Shown in pieces: positions 14,565-24,471 of a DNA stretch of 64,000 nt (its first letter is position 1; every line of letters begins with the position of its first letter). Location of the stretch: positions 1,705,001 through 1,769,000 of the forward strand of contig NZ_CP045202.1 in assembly GCF_016864195.1 (NCBI RefSeq). The letters are read 5' to 3'. This stretch comes from Dechloromonas sp. TW-R-39-2. GTDB taxonomy: Bacteria; Pseudomonadota; Gammaproteobacteria; Burkholderiales; Rhodocyclaceae. The translations under genes and the position numbers were made by a program. A model generated the notes under the pieces. It did no database searches. It was not told where the DNA came from and saw only the letters and a list, made by a program, of their open reading frames with translations.

Positions 14565-17153
14565 GTGCTTGAAGCCTATCGCGCCCACGTAGCAGAGCGT
14601 GCAGCCCTCGGTATCCCGCCGCTGCCCCTGTCCAAGCAACAGACCACCGAACTGGTCGGCCTGCTGAAGAATCCGCCGAAGGGCGAAGAAGCTGCCCTGG
14701 TCGAGCTGATCACCTACCGCGTACCGGCAGGTGTCGATGATGCCGCCAAGGTCAAGGCCGAGTTCCTGGCCAAGGTTGCCAAGGGCGAAGAAGCCTGCGC
14801 CCTGATTTCCAAGGAAAAAGCCACCGAACTGCTCGGCACCATGCTCGGCGGTTACAACGTCAAGCCGCTGATCGACCTGCTCGGCTGCGGCACCTGCGGT
14901 GCGGTTGCTGCTGAAGGTCTGAAGAAGACCCTGCTGGTGTTCGACTTCTTCCACGATGTCGCTGAACTGGCCAAGGCCGGCAACGCCAACGCCAAGAACG
15001 TCATGCAATCCTGGGCCGATGGCGAGTGGTTCACCTCACGCCCGGCTGTCCCGGCTTCGCAGAAGCTGACCGTTTTCAAGGTCACTGGCGAAACCAACAC
15101 CGACGACCTGTCGCCGGCTCCGGATGCCTGGTCGCGTCCTGACATCCCGCTGCACGCGCTGGCCATGCTGAAGAACCCGCGTCCGGGTATCGAAGCCGAC
15201 GAGCCGGGTTCGCGCGGCCCGATCAAGCAACTGGAAAAGCTGGCTGCCAAGGGCAACCTGATCGCCTACGTCGGTGACGTGGTCGGTACCGGTTCTTCCC
15301 GCAAATCCGCCACCAACTCCGTGTTGTGGTTCACCGGTGAAGACATCCCGTTCGTCCCGAACAAGCGTTTCGGCGGCGTCTGCCTCGGCTCCAAGATCGC
15401 TCCGATCTTCTTCAACACGATGGAAGATGCCGGCGCGCTGCCGATCGAAATCGCTGCTGACCAGATGGACATGGGCGACGAGATCGAACTGACCGTCGAC
15501 CAGGCCACCGGCAAGGTTGTTGCCACCAAGAACGGTGCCACCATCGCCGAATCCCAGCTCAAGACCCTCGTCATCCTCGACGAAGTCCGTGCTGGCGGTC
15601 GTATCCCCCTGATCATCGGTCGCGGCCTGACCACCAAGGCCCGCGAATTCCTCAAGCTGCCGCAATCCACCCTGTTCCGCCTGCCGCAGAACCCGGCCGA
15701 CGACGGCAAGGGTTACTCGCTGGCGCAGAAGATGGTCGGCAAGGCCTGCGGCGTGACCGGCATCCTGCCGGGCACCTACTGCGAGCCGAAGATGACCACC
15801 GTCGGTTCCCAGGACACCACTGGTCCGATGACCCGCGATGAACTGAAGGACCTGGCCTGCCTCGGCTTCTCCGCCGACATGGTCATGCAGTCCTTCTGCC
15901 ACACCGCCGCTTATCCGAAGCTGGTCGACGTGCGCATGCACCGCGAACTGCCGTCCTTCATCAGCACCCGTGGCGGCGTTGCGCTGCGTCCGGGCGACGG
16001 CGTCATCCACTCCTGGCTGAACCGCCTGCTGCTGCCGGATACCGTCGGCACCGGCGGTGACTCGCACACTCGTTTCCCGATCGGCATCTCCTTCCCGGCC
16101 GGTTCCGGTCTGGTCGCTTTTGCCGCTGCCACCGGCGTCATGCCGCTCGACATGCCGGAATCCGTGCTGGTCCGCTTCAAGGGCGAAATGCAACCGGGCA
16201 TCACCCTGCGTGATCTGGTCAATGCCATTCCGCTGTACGCCATCAAGGCCGGTCTGCTGACCGTCGAGAAGAAGGGCAAGAAGAACGTCTTCTCCGGCCG
16301 CATCCTCGAAATCGAAGGCCTGCCGAACCTCAAGGTTGAGCAAGCATTCGAGCTGTCCGATGCTGCCGCCGAGCGTTCCGCTGCCGCCTGTGCCGTCGCC
16401 CTGAACAAGGAACCGATGGTCGAGTACATGCGTTCGAACATCACCCTGATGAAGTGGATGATCGCCGAAGGCTACTCGGATGCCCGCACCCTGAAGCGTC
16501 GTATCAACGCCATGGAAGACTGGATCGCCAACGGCACGCTGCTCAAGGCCGATGCCAACGCCCAGTACGCTGCGGTCATTGAAATCGACCTGGCCGAAGT
16601 TACCGAGCCGATCCTGGCCTGCCCGAACGATCCGGACGACGTCAAGGTCCTCTCCGAAGTCGCCGGCGCCAAGATCGACGAAGTCTTCATCGGTTCCTGC
16701 ATGACCAACATCGGCCACTTCCGTGCCGCCGGCAAGGTCCTCGAAGGCAAGTCCGACATCCCGACCCGTCTGTGGATCGCTCCGCCGACCAAGATGGACG
16801 CGCTGATCCTGACCGAAGAAGGCTACTACGGCGTCCTCGGCAAGTCCGGTGCGCGCATGGAAATGCCGGGCTGCTCGCTGTGTATGGGTAACCAAGCACA
16901 GATCCGCAAGGGTTCCACCGCGATCTCCACCTCGACCCGCAACTTCCCGAACCGCCTCGGTATCGACACCCAGGTTTATCTGGGTTCTGCCGAACTGGCC
17001 GCCATGTGCGCGCTGGCAGGTCGGATCGTGACCGTGGCGGAATATATGGAGCAGATCAAGCTGGTGAATGCCAAGGCAGCTGAAGTCTATCGCTACATGA
17101 ACTTCGACCAGATTCCGGAGTTCGTTGAAGTCGCTGCGACCGTCGAGATGTAA
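14565..17153 (+). CDS. acnB: Aconitate hydratase B / 2-methylisocitrate dehydratase
   Basis: An 862-residue [4Fe-4S] enzyme isomerising citrate to isocitrate and able to act on 2-methylisocitrate. The N-terminal HEAT-like domain begins [16 protein letters not shown]. The swivel domain follows near [17 protein letters not shown], and the catalytic domains contain [11 protein letters not shown] and the cluster cysteines ([22 protein letters not shown]). Length and domain order match E. coli AcnB. The start is GTG with AAAGGA nearby. It stands alone, followed by a strong terminator. Confidence 0.97.
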   Translation: MLEAYRAHVAERAALGIPPLPLSKQQTTELVGLLKNPPKGEEAALVELITYRVPAGVDDAAKVKAEFLAKVAKGEEACALISKEKATELLGTMLGGYNVKPLIDLLGCGTCGAVAAEGLKKTLLVFDFFHDVAELAKAGNANAKNVMQSWADGEWFTSRPAVPASQKLTVFKVTGETNTDDLSPAPDAWSRPDIPLHALAMLKNPRPGIEADEPGSRGPIKQLEKLAAKGNLIAYVGDVVGTGSSRKSATNSVLWFTGEDIPFVPNKRFGGVCLGSKIAPIFFNTMEDAGALPIEIAADQMDMGDEIELTVDQATGKVVATKNGATIAESQLKTLVILDEVRAGGRIPLIIGRGLTTKAREFLKLPQSTLFRLPQNPADDGKGYSLAQKMVGKACGVTGILPGTYCEPKMTTVGSQDTTGPMTRDELKDLACLGFSADMVMQSFCHTAAYPKLVDVRMHRELPSFISTRGGVALRPGDGVIHSWLNRLLLPDTVGTGGDSHTRFPIGISFPAGSGLVAFAAATGVMPLDMPESVLVRFKGEMQPGITLRDLVNAIPLYAIKAGLLTVEKKGKKNVFSGRILEIEGLPNLKVEQAFELSDAAAERSAAACAVALNKEPMVEYMRSNITLMKWMIAEGYSDARTLKRRINAMEDWIANGTLLKADANAQYAAVIEIDLAEVTEPILACPNDPDDVKVLSEVAGAKIDEVFIGSCMTNIGHFRAAGKVLEGKSDIPTRLWIAPPTKMDALILTEEGYYGVLGKSGARMEMPGCSLCMGNQAQIRKGSTAISTSTRNFPNRLGIDTQVYLGSAELAAMCALAGRIVTVAEYMEQIKLVNAKAAEVYRYMNFDQIPEFVEVAATVEM

Positions 17154-17226
17154 GTTGCGAAAATCGACCGGTTTTCCCGGTCGACCGCGCCCCGAAGGAA
17201 GCATTCTTGGGGTGTAGCAAACAAGA

Positions 17227-17260
17227 AAAAGCCCCCGTCGGGAAACCGGCGGGGGCTTTT
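17227..17260. terminator. Bidirectional intrinsic terminator between acnB and cupin gene
   Basis: A perfect 11-bp stem (GCCCCCGTCGG with CCGGCGGGGGC, one G-T pair) closes a GAAA tetraloop at 17231-17256. It is flanked by AAAAA on the left and TTTT on the right, so it can terminate both convergent genes. Confidence 0.92.
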
Positions 17261-17306
17261 GTCTGGCTGAGATGCTTCACGGCAAGTTCGCGAAGCATGC
17301 CTTGAT

Positions 17307-17687
17307 TCAGGTTTGTCGGTCGTCGAGTATTTCCGTATCGGCGGCATCGTATGCCGGAGAGCAGCAGCACAGGATGCGTAGCGGCACCGGCCAGGTGTTG
17401 TGCAGGGCGTGTGGTGTGCCGGGGGGGATCAGGATGGTGTCGCCAACACTGATTGCGAAGCGCTGGTCGCCCAGAATCATCGTGCCTTGGCCGGCGGTGA
17501 CGTGGTAAAGCTCTTCCGTGTTGCGGTGGCGGTGGAGCAGGGTGCGCTGACCGCTGTACACCGTGGCCTCGGCCAGGCTTTGCGCTTGATTGCCGTGGTG
17601 ATTCGGGTGCATCAATTCGCGTATTTCCGAACCATCCTTGGTGATAAAGGGTTGGGCGTCATCGTAACGGCTGAGGTGCTTGTCCAT
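17307..17687 (-). CDS. Small cupin-domain protein
   Basis: A 126-residue single-domain cupin. The first motif is visible as HRHRNTEELYHVTAGQG (His-x-His, Glu) and the second as PPGTPHALHN (His), giving a complete metal-binding set. ATG at 17687 has TGGAG five bases upstream; the longer frame to 17768 has no such signal. Such proteins include mannose-6-phosphate isomerase-like and dioxygenase-like enzymes, but no specific reaction can be assigned. It converges on acnB across a shared terminator. Confidence 0.82.
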   Translation of the reverse strand: MDKHLSRYDDAQPFITKDGSEIRELMHPNHHGNQAQSLAEATVYSGQRTLLHRHRNTEELYHVTAGQGTMILGDQRFAISVGDTILIPPGTPHALHNTWPVPLRILCCCSPAYDAADTEILDDRQT

Positions 17688-17844
17688 GCGGGCTCCAGGG
17701 GAAGTCGGTGCTGCCTGGCGATGAGGCGGGGCAGTCAAGGCAAATGGTGGTACTGTAAAGTAAATCACGATTGATCGTGGCTTGCCTGTTCAAAGAGGCT
17801 TGAACTTGATGCTCGGTGGCTGGTCAGAGACGCTTCGTATTTTT

Positions 17845-17856
17845 GCGGTCGACCGC
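17845..17856. repeat. GCGGTCGACCGC palindrome, intergenic copy
   Basis: A perfect 12-base palindrome in the spacer between the cupin and binding-protein genes, about 90 bases before the latter. Confidence 0.85.
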
Positions 17857-17943
17857 GGTAAATACATGATTTCGGCGCTACTTCTCCCATTAAGCGGATT
17901 AGGCTGCGTTACACTGATTAATTAATGTTTAATTGATTTTACG

Positions 17944-19038
17944 ATGCGTCATCGTCTGGTTTTGTTCGTCGGGCTTTTGTTGACCTTGCCAGCCATGGCC
18001 ATGTCGGTGGCACTGCTTAATCCGGGCAAGGCTGACGAGGCGTTCTGGCTGTCATCGGCGCGCTTGATGGCGCAGGCTGCGAACAGCCTCGATATTCGTT
18101 TCGAAGTTCATTACGCCGAACGCCAGCACACCCGGCTGCTTGAAATCGCCCGGAAGATCATTGCCCGACCAGCCGGGGAGCGCCCCGATTATGTCGTTTT
18201 CAGCAACGATTACGCGACTGGGCCTGAATTGCTGCGGCTTTTCGATGCAGCGGGAATCAAGACCTTCATGGCGTACAGCGGGCTTTCGGATCCGGCTGAC
18301 CGATTGGCCATTGGCCTACCGCGCACGCGCTTCAAAGGCTGGCTCGGGTCGCTGGAGGTTCACGCCGAAGATGCGGGTTACCAGACGGCCAGGAAACTGA
18401 TTGAAACCGGGCGCCGGGTCGGTGCGGCAGGCAAGGATGGCAAGCTGCATTTGCTGGCGCTTGCCGGTGACCGTTCGACACCGAGTTCGCATCGACGCAG
18501 CGCCGGGATGCGGCGAGCCATTGCCGAGGCGCCCGATGTCGTGCTCGATCAGGAAGTGTTCGCCGCCTGGTCGAAGGATAAGGCGGCCGAGCAGGCGGGC
18601 TGGCTATACCAGCGTTACCCGGATGCCCGGCTGGTCTGGGCCGGCAGCGATCTGATGGCCTTCGGTGCGATGCAGGCCTGGGAGAGTCGAGGCGGCAAAG
18701 CCGGCAGGGATGCCTGGTTCAGCGGCATCAATACGTCGAACGAGGCGATGGATGCGCTCAAGTCGGGCAGGCTGGCGGCGCTGTCCGGCGGACATTTCAT
18801 CGCCGGTGCATGGTCGCTGGTGATGCTTTACGACTATCACCACGGGCGTGATTTCGCCGAGGAAGGTCTGGAGCTGGATCAGTCGATGTTTGCCTCCTTC
18901 ACGCCGCGCCTGGCTGACCGGTTTCTTGAGCGGTATGGCGACATGCGTTTTGAACGGATTGATTTCAAGCGTTACAGCAAGGTCCTGAACCCGTCGCTGA
19001 AGCGCTACGATTTCAATTTCGAGCAATTGCTGCGTTGA
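17944..19038 (+). CDS. Periplasmic substrate-binding protein (sugar/Peripla_BP_4-like)
   Basis: A 364-residue secreted protein. The signal peptide MRHRLVLFVGLLLTLPAMAMS is followed by a type-I periplasmic binding fold: VALLNPGKADEAFW at the start, DYVVFSNDYATGPELL, and a late 'ARLVWAGSDLMAFGAM' strand typical of ribose-type binding proteins. No permease or ATPase is nearby. The next gene, 13 bases downstream, is a membrane diguanylate cyclase with a periplasmic domain, so this protein probably presents a ligand to a sensor rather than to a transporter. That role is inferred from context. Confidence 0.82.
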   Translation: MRHRLVLFVGLLLTLPAMAMSVALLNPGKADEAFWLSSARLMAQAANSLDIRFEVHYAERQHTRLLEIARKIIARPAGERPDYVVFSNDYATGPELLRLFDAAGIKTFMAYSGLSDPADRLAIGLPRTRFKGWLGSLEVHAEDAGYQTARKLIETGRRVGAAGKDGKLHLLALAGDRSTPSSHRRSAGMRRAIAEAPDVVLDQEVFAAWSKDKAAEQAGWLYQRYPDARLVWAGSDLMAFGAMQAWESRGGKAGRDAWFSGINTSNEAMDALKSGRLAALSGGHFIAGAWSLVMLYDYHHGRDFAEEGLELDQSMFASFTPRLADRFLERYGDMRFERIDFKRYSKVLNPSLKRYDFNFEQLLR

Positions 19039-19051
19039 CCGGGAAAAAAGT

Positions 19052-20287
19052 GTGAGCGTCGATTTTCGTCCGATTGCCACTTCATTGATGCGCGCCATCT
19101 GGCGCTGGGCGACGCTTTGTGCCTGTCTGATCGGCAGCATTCAGGCAGTTTTTTCCTATTTTCACGTTCAGAACGAATTTGAAATGCAGGTCAGGGATGT
19201 CGGGCGCTCCAATATCCCGCTCCTGTCGATCAGCATTTGGGATATTGAACCCGACATCGTTCAGCGGCAGCTTGATGCCATCGCAGAAAAACCCCAGATC
19301 GGTTTTGTTTCCCTGACCGTCTCAACCGGCCAGGTATTCACGGCCGGAGAGTCGCCGCCGACCGACAAGCGGACTGCCGTACGTTTCGATATTCCTCCGC
19401 CTGGGCGCCCAGCCGGGCATCTCGGCAGGCTGGATATCTACGAAAATCCACAGGCTTTCTATCGTGAAATGCTCTACAACGTTGCCGTCGCGCTCCTCGG
19501 CTACGGCATCCTGACTTTTCTGATCTGCACCCTGGTGGTCTATTTTCTCAAGCGCGAACTGGCTGATCCCTTGCGTCACATCGCGCGTTTCGTCGCTACG
19601 CTGACGCCGGACAGATTGACGACGCCACTCAAGCTTGAACGTCCCGATGGCCATATCAGGGATGAAATCGATCTGGTGGTCGATGGTTTCAAGGTGCTTC
19701 AGGATGGCGTGAATGGCTATATCGCCAATCTCGATGAGTTGGTTGCCCAGCGTACGCAGGAACTCGAAACGGCGATGCTGTCGATCCAGCATCTGTCGAG
19801 CGTCGATTCGCTGACCGGCTGCTTCAATCGCCGGCTGTTCAATGAACGCATCGTGCAGGAACTGGAGCGGGCCGAGCGTTACGAGCGTCCGCTATCGGTG
19901 GCTTTTTGCGACATCGACCATTTCAAGCAGGTCAATGACCTGCACGGCCATTGGGCCGGTGATCAGGTCCTGAAAGCCGTGGCCGGTATTTTCCAGCGCT
20001 TGTTGCGCAGCGATGTCGATTGGGTGGCTCGCTACGGAGGCGAGGAATTTGTCATCGTTTTGGCCGAAACCGGGCTTAACGAAGCTGTTTCAACGGCAGA
20101 ACGCCTGCGTCTGGCCATTGAGCGGGAAGTGGTTTTCTGCAATGACAAGGCACTGAATATCACTGCCAGCTTCGGGGTCGCCCAATATAGCGAGGGAGAT
20201 TCGGTTCAGGTGCTGCTGCAAAAGGCGGATAGCCTGCTTTATGTGGCCAAGCAGGCCGGACGCAACCGGACCTTGCCGTCCCCCTAG
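19052..20287 (+). CDS. Membrane-bound diguanylate cyclase with periplasmic sensor
   Basis: A 411-residue protein synthesising c-di-GMP. A first helix (around residues 15-35) and a second (LLGYGILTFLICTLVVYFL, about 148-166) bracket a periplasmic domain of roughly 110 residues. A HAMP-like linker and short coiled coil lead to a GGDEF domain starting at SVDSLTGCFNRRLF. The active site is RYGGEEFVIVL, a functional GGEEF variant. The allosteric I-site Arg is replaced: the residues nine to six before GGEEF read SDVD rather than RxxD, so product inhibition is probably reduced. The start is GTG at 19052. It pairs with the binding protein 13 bases upstream and overlaps the convergent gene by four bases. 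Confidence 0.92.
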   Translation: MSVDFRPIATSLMRAIWRWATLCACLIGSIQAVFSYFHVQNEFEMQVRDVGRSNIPLLSISIWDIEPDIVQRQLDAIAEKPQIGFVSLTVSTGQVFTAGESPPTDKRTAVRFDIPPPGRPAGHLGRLDIYENPQAFYREMLYNVAVALLGYGILTFLICTLVVYFLKRELADPLRHIARFVATLTPDRLTTPLKLERPDGHIRDEIDLVVDGFKVLQDGVNGYIANLDELVAQRTQELETAMLSIQHLSSVDSLTGCFNRRLFNERIVQELERAERYERPLSVAFCDIDHFKQVNDLHGHWAGDQVLKAVAGIFQRLLRSDVDWVARYGGEEFVIVLAETGLNEAVSTAERLRLAIEREVVFCNDKALNITASFGVAQYSEGDSVQVLLQKADSLLYVAKQAGRNRTLPSP

Positions 20288-20589
20288 AAGGCGAACCAGG
20301 CGGCGGCGAAAAAGCCGAGCATCAGGAAGCCGGCAATCCCGCCAACCAGCATGGCACGATCCCCTTGCCGACCGAGCGCAATCATTTCCGTGACCGGGAC
20401 GCGTCGACCGTAGCGTTGTTCGCCGCGTTGGCCGATACGAATCGAGATCAGGGCCGAAGCAATGCCCAGGAAGGCGAGGAGCGGGGCCGGGGAGTTGTGC
20501 AGTGCGTACCAGATCAGGCCGCAGAGCAGCACGGCCCCCAGCAAGCGTGAAATCAGTCGCCCGGCGAGGCTGTTTTCCGGTGTGGCCAC
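20284..20589 (-). CDS. Small membrane protein, function unknown
   Basis: A 101-residue protein with two to three hydrophobic helices, around residues 12-30, 34-50 and 79-98. An intervening basic loop (RIGQRGEQRYGRR) is predicted to be cytoplasmic. The start is GTG, seven bases after the psd stop, so it is likely cotranscribed with psd. Its end overlaps the diguanylate cyclase end by four bases, tail to tail. No family is recognised with confidence. Confidence 0.72.
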   Translation of the reverse strand: MATPENSLAGRLISRLLGAVLLCGLIWYALHNSPAPLLAFLGIASALISIRIGQRGEQRYGRRVPVTEMIALGRQGDRAMLVGGIAGFLMLGFFAAAWFAF

Positions 20590-20596
20590 GCTGGCG

Positions 20597-21448
20597 TCAG
20601 CCCGGTTTGTGGCCCATCACCTCACCCATGCGCAGGGGGCGAGCAGGCGCCCATGCCGGGTTGAAGTTGAGCGCATTCTTCGGGAAGAGCATGACGACCG
20701 TTGAGCCGAGCAGGAAGCGGCCCATTTCTTCGCCTTTTTTCAGGTTGACCGCAGTATTTTCATCGTAGCGCCATTCGCGGACAACGCCGGGGCGGGGCGG
20801 ATTGACCACGCCATGCCAGACGGTGGACATGCTGCCGACAATGGTCGCGCCAACGAGGGCCAGCACAAACGGGCCGGTGGCTGAATCAAAGACGCAGACG
20901 ACGCGTTCATTACGGGCAAACAGGCCAGGAACACCGCGGGCGGTGGTCGGATTGACCGAGAACAATGCGCCCGGGACGTGGATCATGCGCGTCAGGCGGC
21001 CATCGACCGGCATGTGAATGCGGTGATAGTCGCGCGGGCTGAGATAGAGCGTGGCAAAGCTGCCGTTTTCAAATTGTGCGGCCAGTTCGCGGTCGCCGCC
21101 GACCAGGGCGGTCGTCGAATAAGTGTGGCCCTTGGCCTGAAAGATCTGGTCGCGCTCGATCGGGCCGAACTGGCTGATCGCTCCATCCACCGGGCAGAGA
21201 AAATCTGCCCCGGCCAGTGGTCGGGCATCGGCCTTGAGCGGGCGGGTAAAGAATTCGTTGAAGCTCTTGTAGCTGGCTGTATCCGGATTGGCTGCTTCAG
21301 CCATGTTGACGCCGTAGCGGCGAACAAACCAGTTGATCACGCCGGTGGTCATGGCGCCAGCTTCGGCGCTGGCCAGTTTTCCGGCCAGAAGAGTCAGGGC
21401 CTGCTTGGGCAGCAGGTATTGGGGCAGTACGGCGAGACGATCGGACAC
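20597..21448 (-). CDS. psd: Phosphatidylserine decarboxylase proenzyme
   Basis: A 283-residue membrane-associated enzyme converting phosphatidylserine to phosphatidylethanolamine. The self-cleavage motif LGST is present ([13 protein letters not shown]), and the Ser becomes the pyruvoyl group. The conserved [14 protein letters not shown] and [13 protein letters not shown] segments match bacterial Psd of the E. coli type. Length is typical. It lies downstream of rlmF on the same strand with an 84-base gap and upstream of a small membrane protein gene. Confidence 0.95.
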   Translation of the reverse strand: MSDRLAVLPQYLLPKQALTLLAGKLASAEAGAMTTGVINWFVRRYGVNMAEAANPDTASYKSFNEFFTRPLKADARPLAGADFLCPVDGAISQFGPIERDQIFQAKGHTYSTTALVGGDRELAAQFENGSFATLYLSPRDYHRIHMPVDGRLTRMIHVPGALFSVNPTTARGVPGLFARNERVVCVFDSATGPFVLALVGATIVGSMSTVWHGVVNPPRPGVVREWRYDENTAVNLKKGEEMGRFLLGSTVVMLFPKNALNFNPAWAPARPLRMGEVMGHKPG

Positions 21449-21532
21449 GATGGAGTTCGCTGAAATAGGGACCGGCCATTATACCGGTAGCCCTGATTCC
21501 AGCGGGGGTAATGCTGTTGCGCTGTTTTCGCC

Positions 21533-22630
21533 TCAGTCAGCCGCGCTCTCGGGGGCGACTTCGCCCTGCGCTTCCGGCGTGCCGGCAAATGAGCTTGCTG
21601 CGGTCGACCAGCGTGCCTTGCGCCATTTCTCGCGGTCGCCGTTGCCGGTAAAGGTCCAGGCCACCATGCGGCTCTGTTTCTGACCCTGGCCCATCGGAAT
21701 GATGCGCGAATCGACGACGTGGGCTTTTTTCAGCGCCAGTTCGATGTGTTCCAGATTCTCCGCTTTCGATACCAGGCTGGTGAACCACATGACCCGCTTC
21801 GGAATCGTTGCGCTTTGCTCGATCATCAGCTTGACGAAGGCGCGTTCGCCGCCGTTGCACCACAGTTCCGTCCCGCCGCCGCCAAAGTTGAGGCGCGGCT
21901 GGCTGGCCCCTTTCTGGGCGCCGGGTTTGCCCAGATTGTTCCACTTGCGCTGGCTGACGGCCAATACTTCGTCGGGCGAATTGTGGAAAGGCGGATTGCA
22001 CATCGACAGGTCAAAGGTTTCGCCCGAGCGCAGCAGGCCGACGAAGATATTGTCCCAGACGGTCTGGTGGCGCAGTTCGACTGCTGCGGTCAACCCGGGA
22101 TTTTTGCCCAGAATCATCTGGGCATTGGCCAGTGCCGCTTCGTCGATATCGGCACCGAGGAAGCTCCAGCCATATTCCGCATGCCCGACCAGGGGGTAAA
22201 CGCAATTGGCACCGACACCGATATCGAGAATGCGAACGCCGGCACCGGTCGGAATGGCTTTTTTGTTGCAACTGGCCAGCAGGTCGGCAGCGTGGTGGAT
22301 GTAGTCGGCCCGGCCGGGAATCGGCGGACAAAGGTAGCCAGCCGGAATTTCCCAGCCGCAGGTTTTGTAGTGCAGCGCCAGCAGGGCGCGGTTCAATGCC
22401 TTGACGGCTGCGGGATTGGCGAAATCGATGCTCAGCGTGCCAGCTGGGGTCGTTTTGATGAATCGCTTCAGCGCTGGAGCGACTTCCAGCATTGCCGGGA
22501 AATCGTAGCCATTGAGATTCTTGTTGCGCGGGTGCAATTCGGCCTTGGCGACGACGGGCTTGCTGACCTTCGGTCTGGAAGGCTTGGCGGGCTTGCCCGG
22601 AGGGGCGGCCGGCGGGGTTTTTGCGGACAT
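21533..22630 (-). CDS. rlmF: 23S rRNA adenine(1618)-N6-methyltransferase
   Basis: A 365-residue SAM-dependent RNA methyltransferase modifying A1618 of 23S rRNA. The SAM-binding motif reads LDIGVGANCVYPLVG and the catalytic NPPF motif is MCNPPFHNSP, diagnostic of N6-adenine methylation in this family. LHPRNKNLNGYDFPAML and the NFGGGGTELWCNGGE insert are RlmF signatures. A basic Pro/Ala/Lys-rich N-terminus (residues 1-35) is low complexity. ATG at 22630 is preferred because the frame to 22777 overlaps yaiI. Confidence 0.93.
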   Translation of the reverse strand: MSAKTPPAAPPGKPAKPSRPKVSKPVVAKAELHPRNKNLNGYDFPAMLEVAPALKRFIKTTPAGTLSIDFANPAAVKALNRALLALHYKTCGWEIPAGYLCPPIPGRADYIHHAADLLASCNKKAIPTGAGVRILDIGVGANCVYPLVGHAEYGWSFLGADIDEAALANAQMILGKNPGLTAAVELRHQTVWDNIFVGLLRSGETFDLSMCNPPFHNSPDEVLAVSQRKWNNLGKPGAQKGASQPRLNFGGGGTELWCNGGERAFVKLMIEQSATIPKRVMWFTSLVSKAENLEHIELALKKAHVVDSRIIPMGQGQKQSRMVAWTFTGNGDREKWRKARWSTAASSFAGTPEAQGEVAPESAAD

Positions 22631-22682
22631 GTTTCGTTCTTTTTCTGGGCGTGAATGCTCGAAGTATCCCACGGCCGGCCGC

Positions 22683-23135
22683 TCAGGCCGCCATGTGTTT
22701 GGCCAGAAAGCGGTCCAGGGTGTTGCCGAAGGCTTGCCGATCCGCCTGGCTGAAGGCTGCCGGCCCCCCGGTTTCAATGCCGGCGCTGCGCAGTTCTTCC
22801 ATGAAATTGCGCATTGTCAGCCGCTCGCGGATATTGGCTTCGGTGTACAGCTCGCCGCGCGGATTCAAGGCGTGGCCGCCGCGTTCAATGACCCCGGAGG
22901 CCAGCGGAATGTCGGCCGTGATGACGAGATCGCCCGGGGTCAGTTGTTCGACGATGTGCCGGTCGGCGACATCGAAGCCGGACGGCACCTGGATTGCCCG
23001 GATGTACCGTGATGGCGGCGTGCGCAGCATCTGGTTGGCGACCAGGATGGTCTCGATCTTGAGCCGCTCGGCCGCACGAAAAATGATTTCCTTGATGACG
23101 CTCGGGCAGGCGTCGGCATCGACCCAGATTTGCAT
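22683..23135 (-). CDS. yaiI: YaiI/YqxD family (DUF188) protein
   Basis: A 150-residue protein with the DUF188 signature [18 protein letters not shown]. Further conserved blocks are [27 protein letters not shown] and [11 protein letters not shown]. The fold is related to PIN-like/NYN nuclease domains by the pattern of conserved aspartates, but no substrate is established. The start ATG overlaps the nnrS stop (TGATG), showing translational coupling, and ATG 23135 is chosen over an upstream frame that overlaps nnrS. Confidence 0.9.
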   Translation of the reverse strand: MQIWVDADACPSVIKEIIFRAAERLKIETILVANQMLRTPPSRYIRAIQVPSGFDVADRHIVEQLTPGDLVITADIPLASGVIERGGHALNPRGELYTEANIRERLTMRNFMEELRSAGIETGGPAAFSQADRQAFGNTLDRFLAKHMAA

Positions 23136-24295
23136 CAGTGTTCCTTGCCGTCGATTCGCGGCTGCAAAAGGATGGGAATATACCGCCATCCAAGGATGCC
23201 GAAGGTGAGCAACCAGCAGCTGGCCGCCAGATGGATCCACATTGGGTAGCGTTCGGGGAACCATTGGGGGGCAATGACCCGGACGAACAGGCCGAGCAAT
23301 GTGATGTAAAGCGCCATCCGGTCGAGGCCGTCGAAAACGACTTTGCGCCCGGTGTGGCCTTTTGAAATGCGGATCAGCATGGCCGGAATGACCGTACCCA
23401 TGGCGCCAAAAGTAAAGATATGGACTGAAAGGCTGCCGATCCAGACCTGGTTGAAAAGCTGGCCGAGCGCTTCAATGATTAATTGGGCAACGATGGCCAG
23501 GTAGCCGACATACATGATCCCGATGTCGATCCGCTTGAAGGCCAGCAGCGGTTTCCAGAAGATGAAACGCACGCCCAGCAGCGCGGCCAGCAGCAGCGCG
23601 ATTGCTGCGGTCAACGGCCGGGGCAGGGCAAATTCGATGACCATCAACAAGCCGAGCAGCTTGATTGCCATGTCGAGTTTGGGCTGGCGCAGGATTTGCA
23701 CCTGGAAGGCGGCCTTCATGAACTGGGTCAGCGTGCGTTCGAGCATGACCAGGAAAGCCATCCGGAACAGGCCAATGGCCATGTTGTAGCCAGCGGCAAA
23801 GTGGTCGCCATGGAGCATCAGGTACTTGGCGACGAGGAAAGCGGGGAGCATGACAATGAAAAAGGCGTTGTCGCGATAGTTGTCACGATTGCGGTGGCGC
23901 AGCAGTGTCCACAACAGCATGCCAATGATGCTGCCGAGAAAAAGGTTGTTCGACAGGGCAAACAAGGGGGCCGGCCATTGTCCGCCGAAACTCATTCCGA
24001 GGCGCTCGATCAGCCAGGCGGCCGCCAGCCAGATCAGCGCGGCACCATGGTAGCCGCGAATATTGACCCAGTTTTTCGTCGAGGTTAGCAGGAAGCCGCC
24101 GAGAACTGCCCAGCCAAAACCAAAGAACATTTCATGTGCGTGCCACTGGATGGCCGAGAAGCTTGTTGCCGGTGCCGGCAGACTGCCGCTGAAGATCAGC
24201 GCCCACGAAAAGGGCAGAATCATCCCGGCCAGGCAGGCCAGTGCGAAGAAGGGACGAAAGCCGACCAGCCACAGCGGATGGGTCATCAGGGACAT
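23135..24295 (-). CDS. nnrS: NnrS family membrane protein
   Basis: A 386-residue protein with about twelve hydrophobic segments. The N-terminal [11 protein letters not shown] and [21 protein letters not shown] segments, with HAHE histidines, and '[21 protein letters not shown]' later are typical of NnrS. NnrS proteins protect against nitric oxide stress, contain heme and copper, and accompany denitrification genes (family knowledge). AAGG lies seven bases before ATG 24295. A FNR/DNR-like site at 24354-24367 suggests oxygen or NO control. It is cotranscribed with yaiI. Confidence 0.92.
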   Translation of the reverse strand: MSLMTHPLWLVGFRPFFALACLAGMILPFSWALIFSGSLPAPATSFSAIQWHAHEMFFGFGWAVLGGFLLTSTKNWVNIRGYHGAALIWLAAAWLIERLGMSFGGQWPAPLFALSNNLFLGSIIGMLLWTLLRHRNRDNYRDNAFFIVMLPAFLVAKYLMLHGDHFAAGYNMAIGLFRMAFLVMLERTLTQFMKAAFQVQILRQPKLDMAIKLLGLLMVIEFALPRPLTAAIALLLAALLGVRFIFWKPLLAFKRIDIGIMYVGYLAIVAQLIIEALGQLFNQVWIGSLSVHIFTFGAMGTVIPAMLIRISKGHTGRKVVFDGLDRMALYITLLGLFVRVIAPQWFPERYPMWIHLAASCWLLTFGILGWRYIPILLQPRIDGKEH

Positions 24296-24353
24296 CGAAA
24301 ACCTTTCGGTACAGTGCATTGCAAAGTGGCAAGTTTAACGACGCCGGGACAAG

Positions 24354-24367
24354 TTGATCTTGATTTA
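24354..24367 (-). promoter_or_regulatory. Candidate FNR/DNR-type box upstream of nnrS
   Basis: On the minus strand the site reads TAAATCAAGATCAA, matching TTGATNNNNATCAA with one perfect half and two mismatches in the other. Its centre lies about 65 bases before the nnrS start, compatible with activation from a -41.5 position. Confidence 0.4.
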
Positions 24368-24471
24368 TCCCAGAGTGAGCGAGCAAGAAGCGTCACATTG
24401 GCGTAAAATCCCGCCCTTAGCCGTGCTTGCGATATCGCATAGAGGCCCGGCTGCTCTTCTGAAGGATAGCA

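Noticed and set aside
15036..17204. A 722-codon minus-strand frame antisense to acnB
   Set aside because: Shadow of acnB. It has no recognisable domain and would run through the acnB terminator region.
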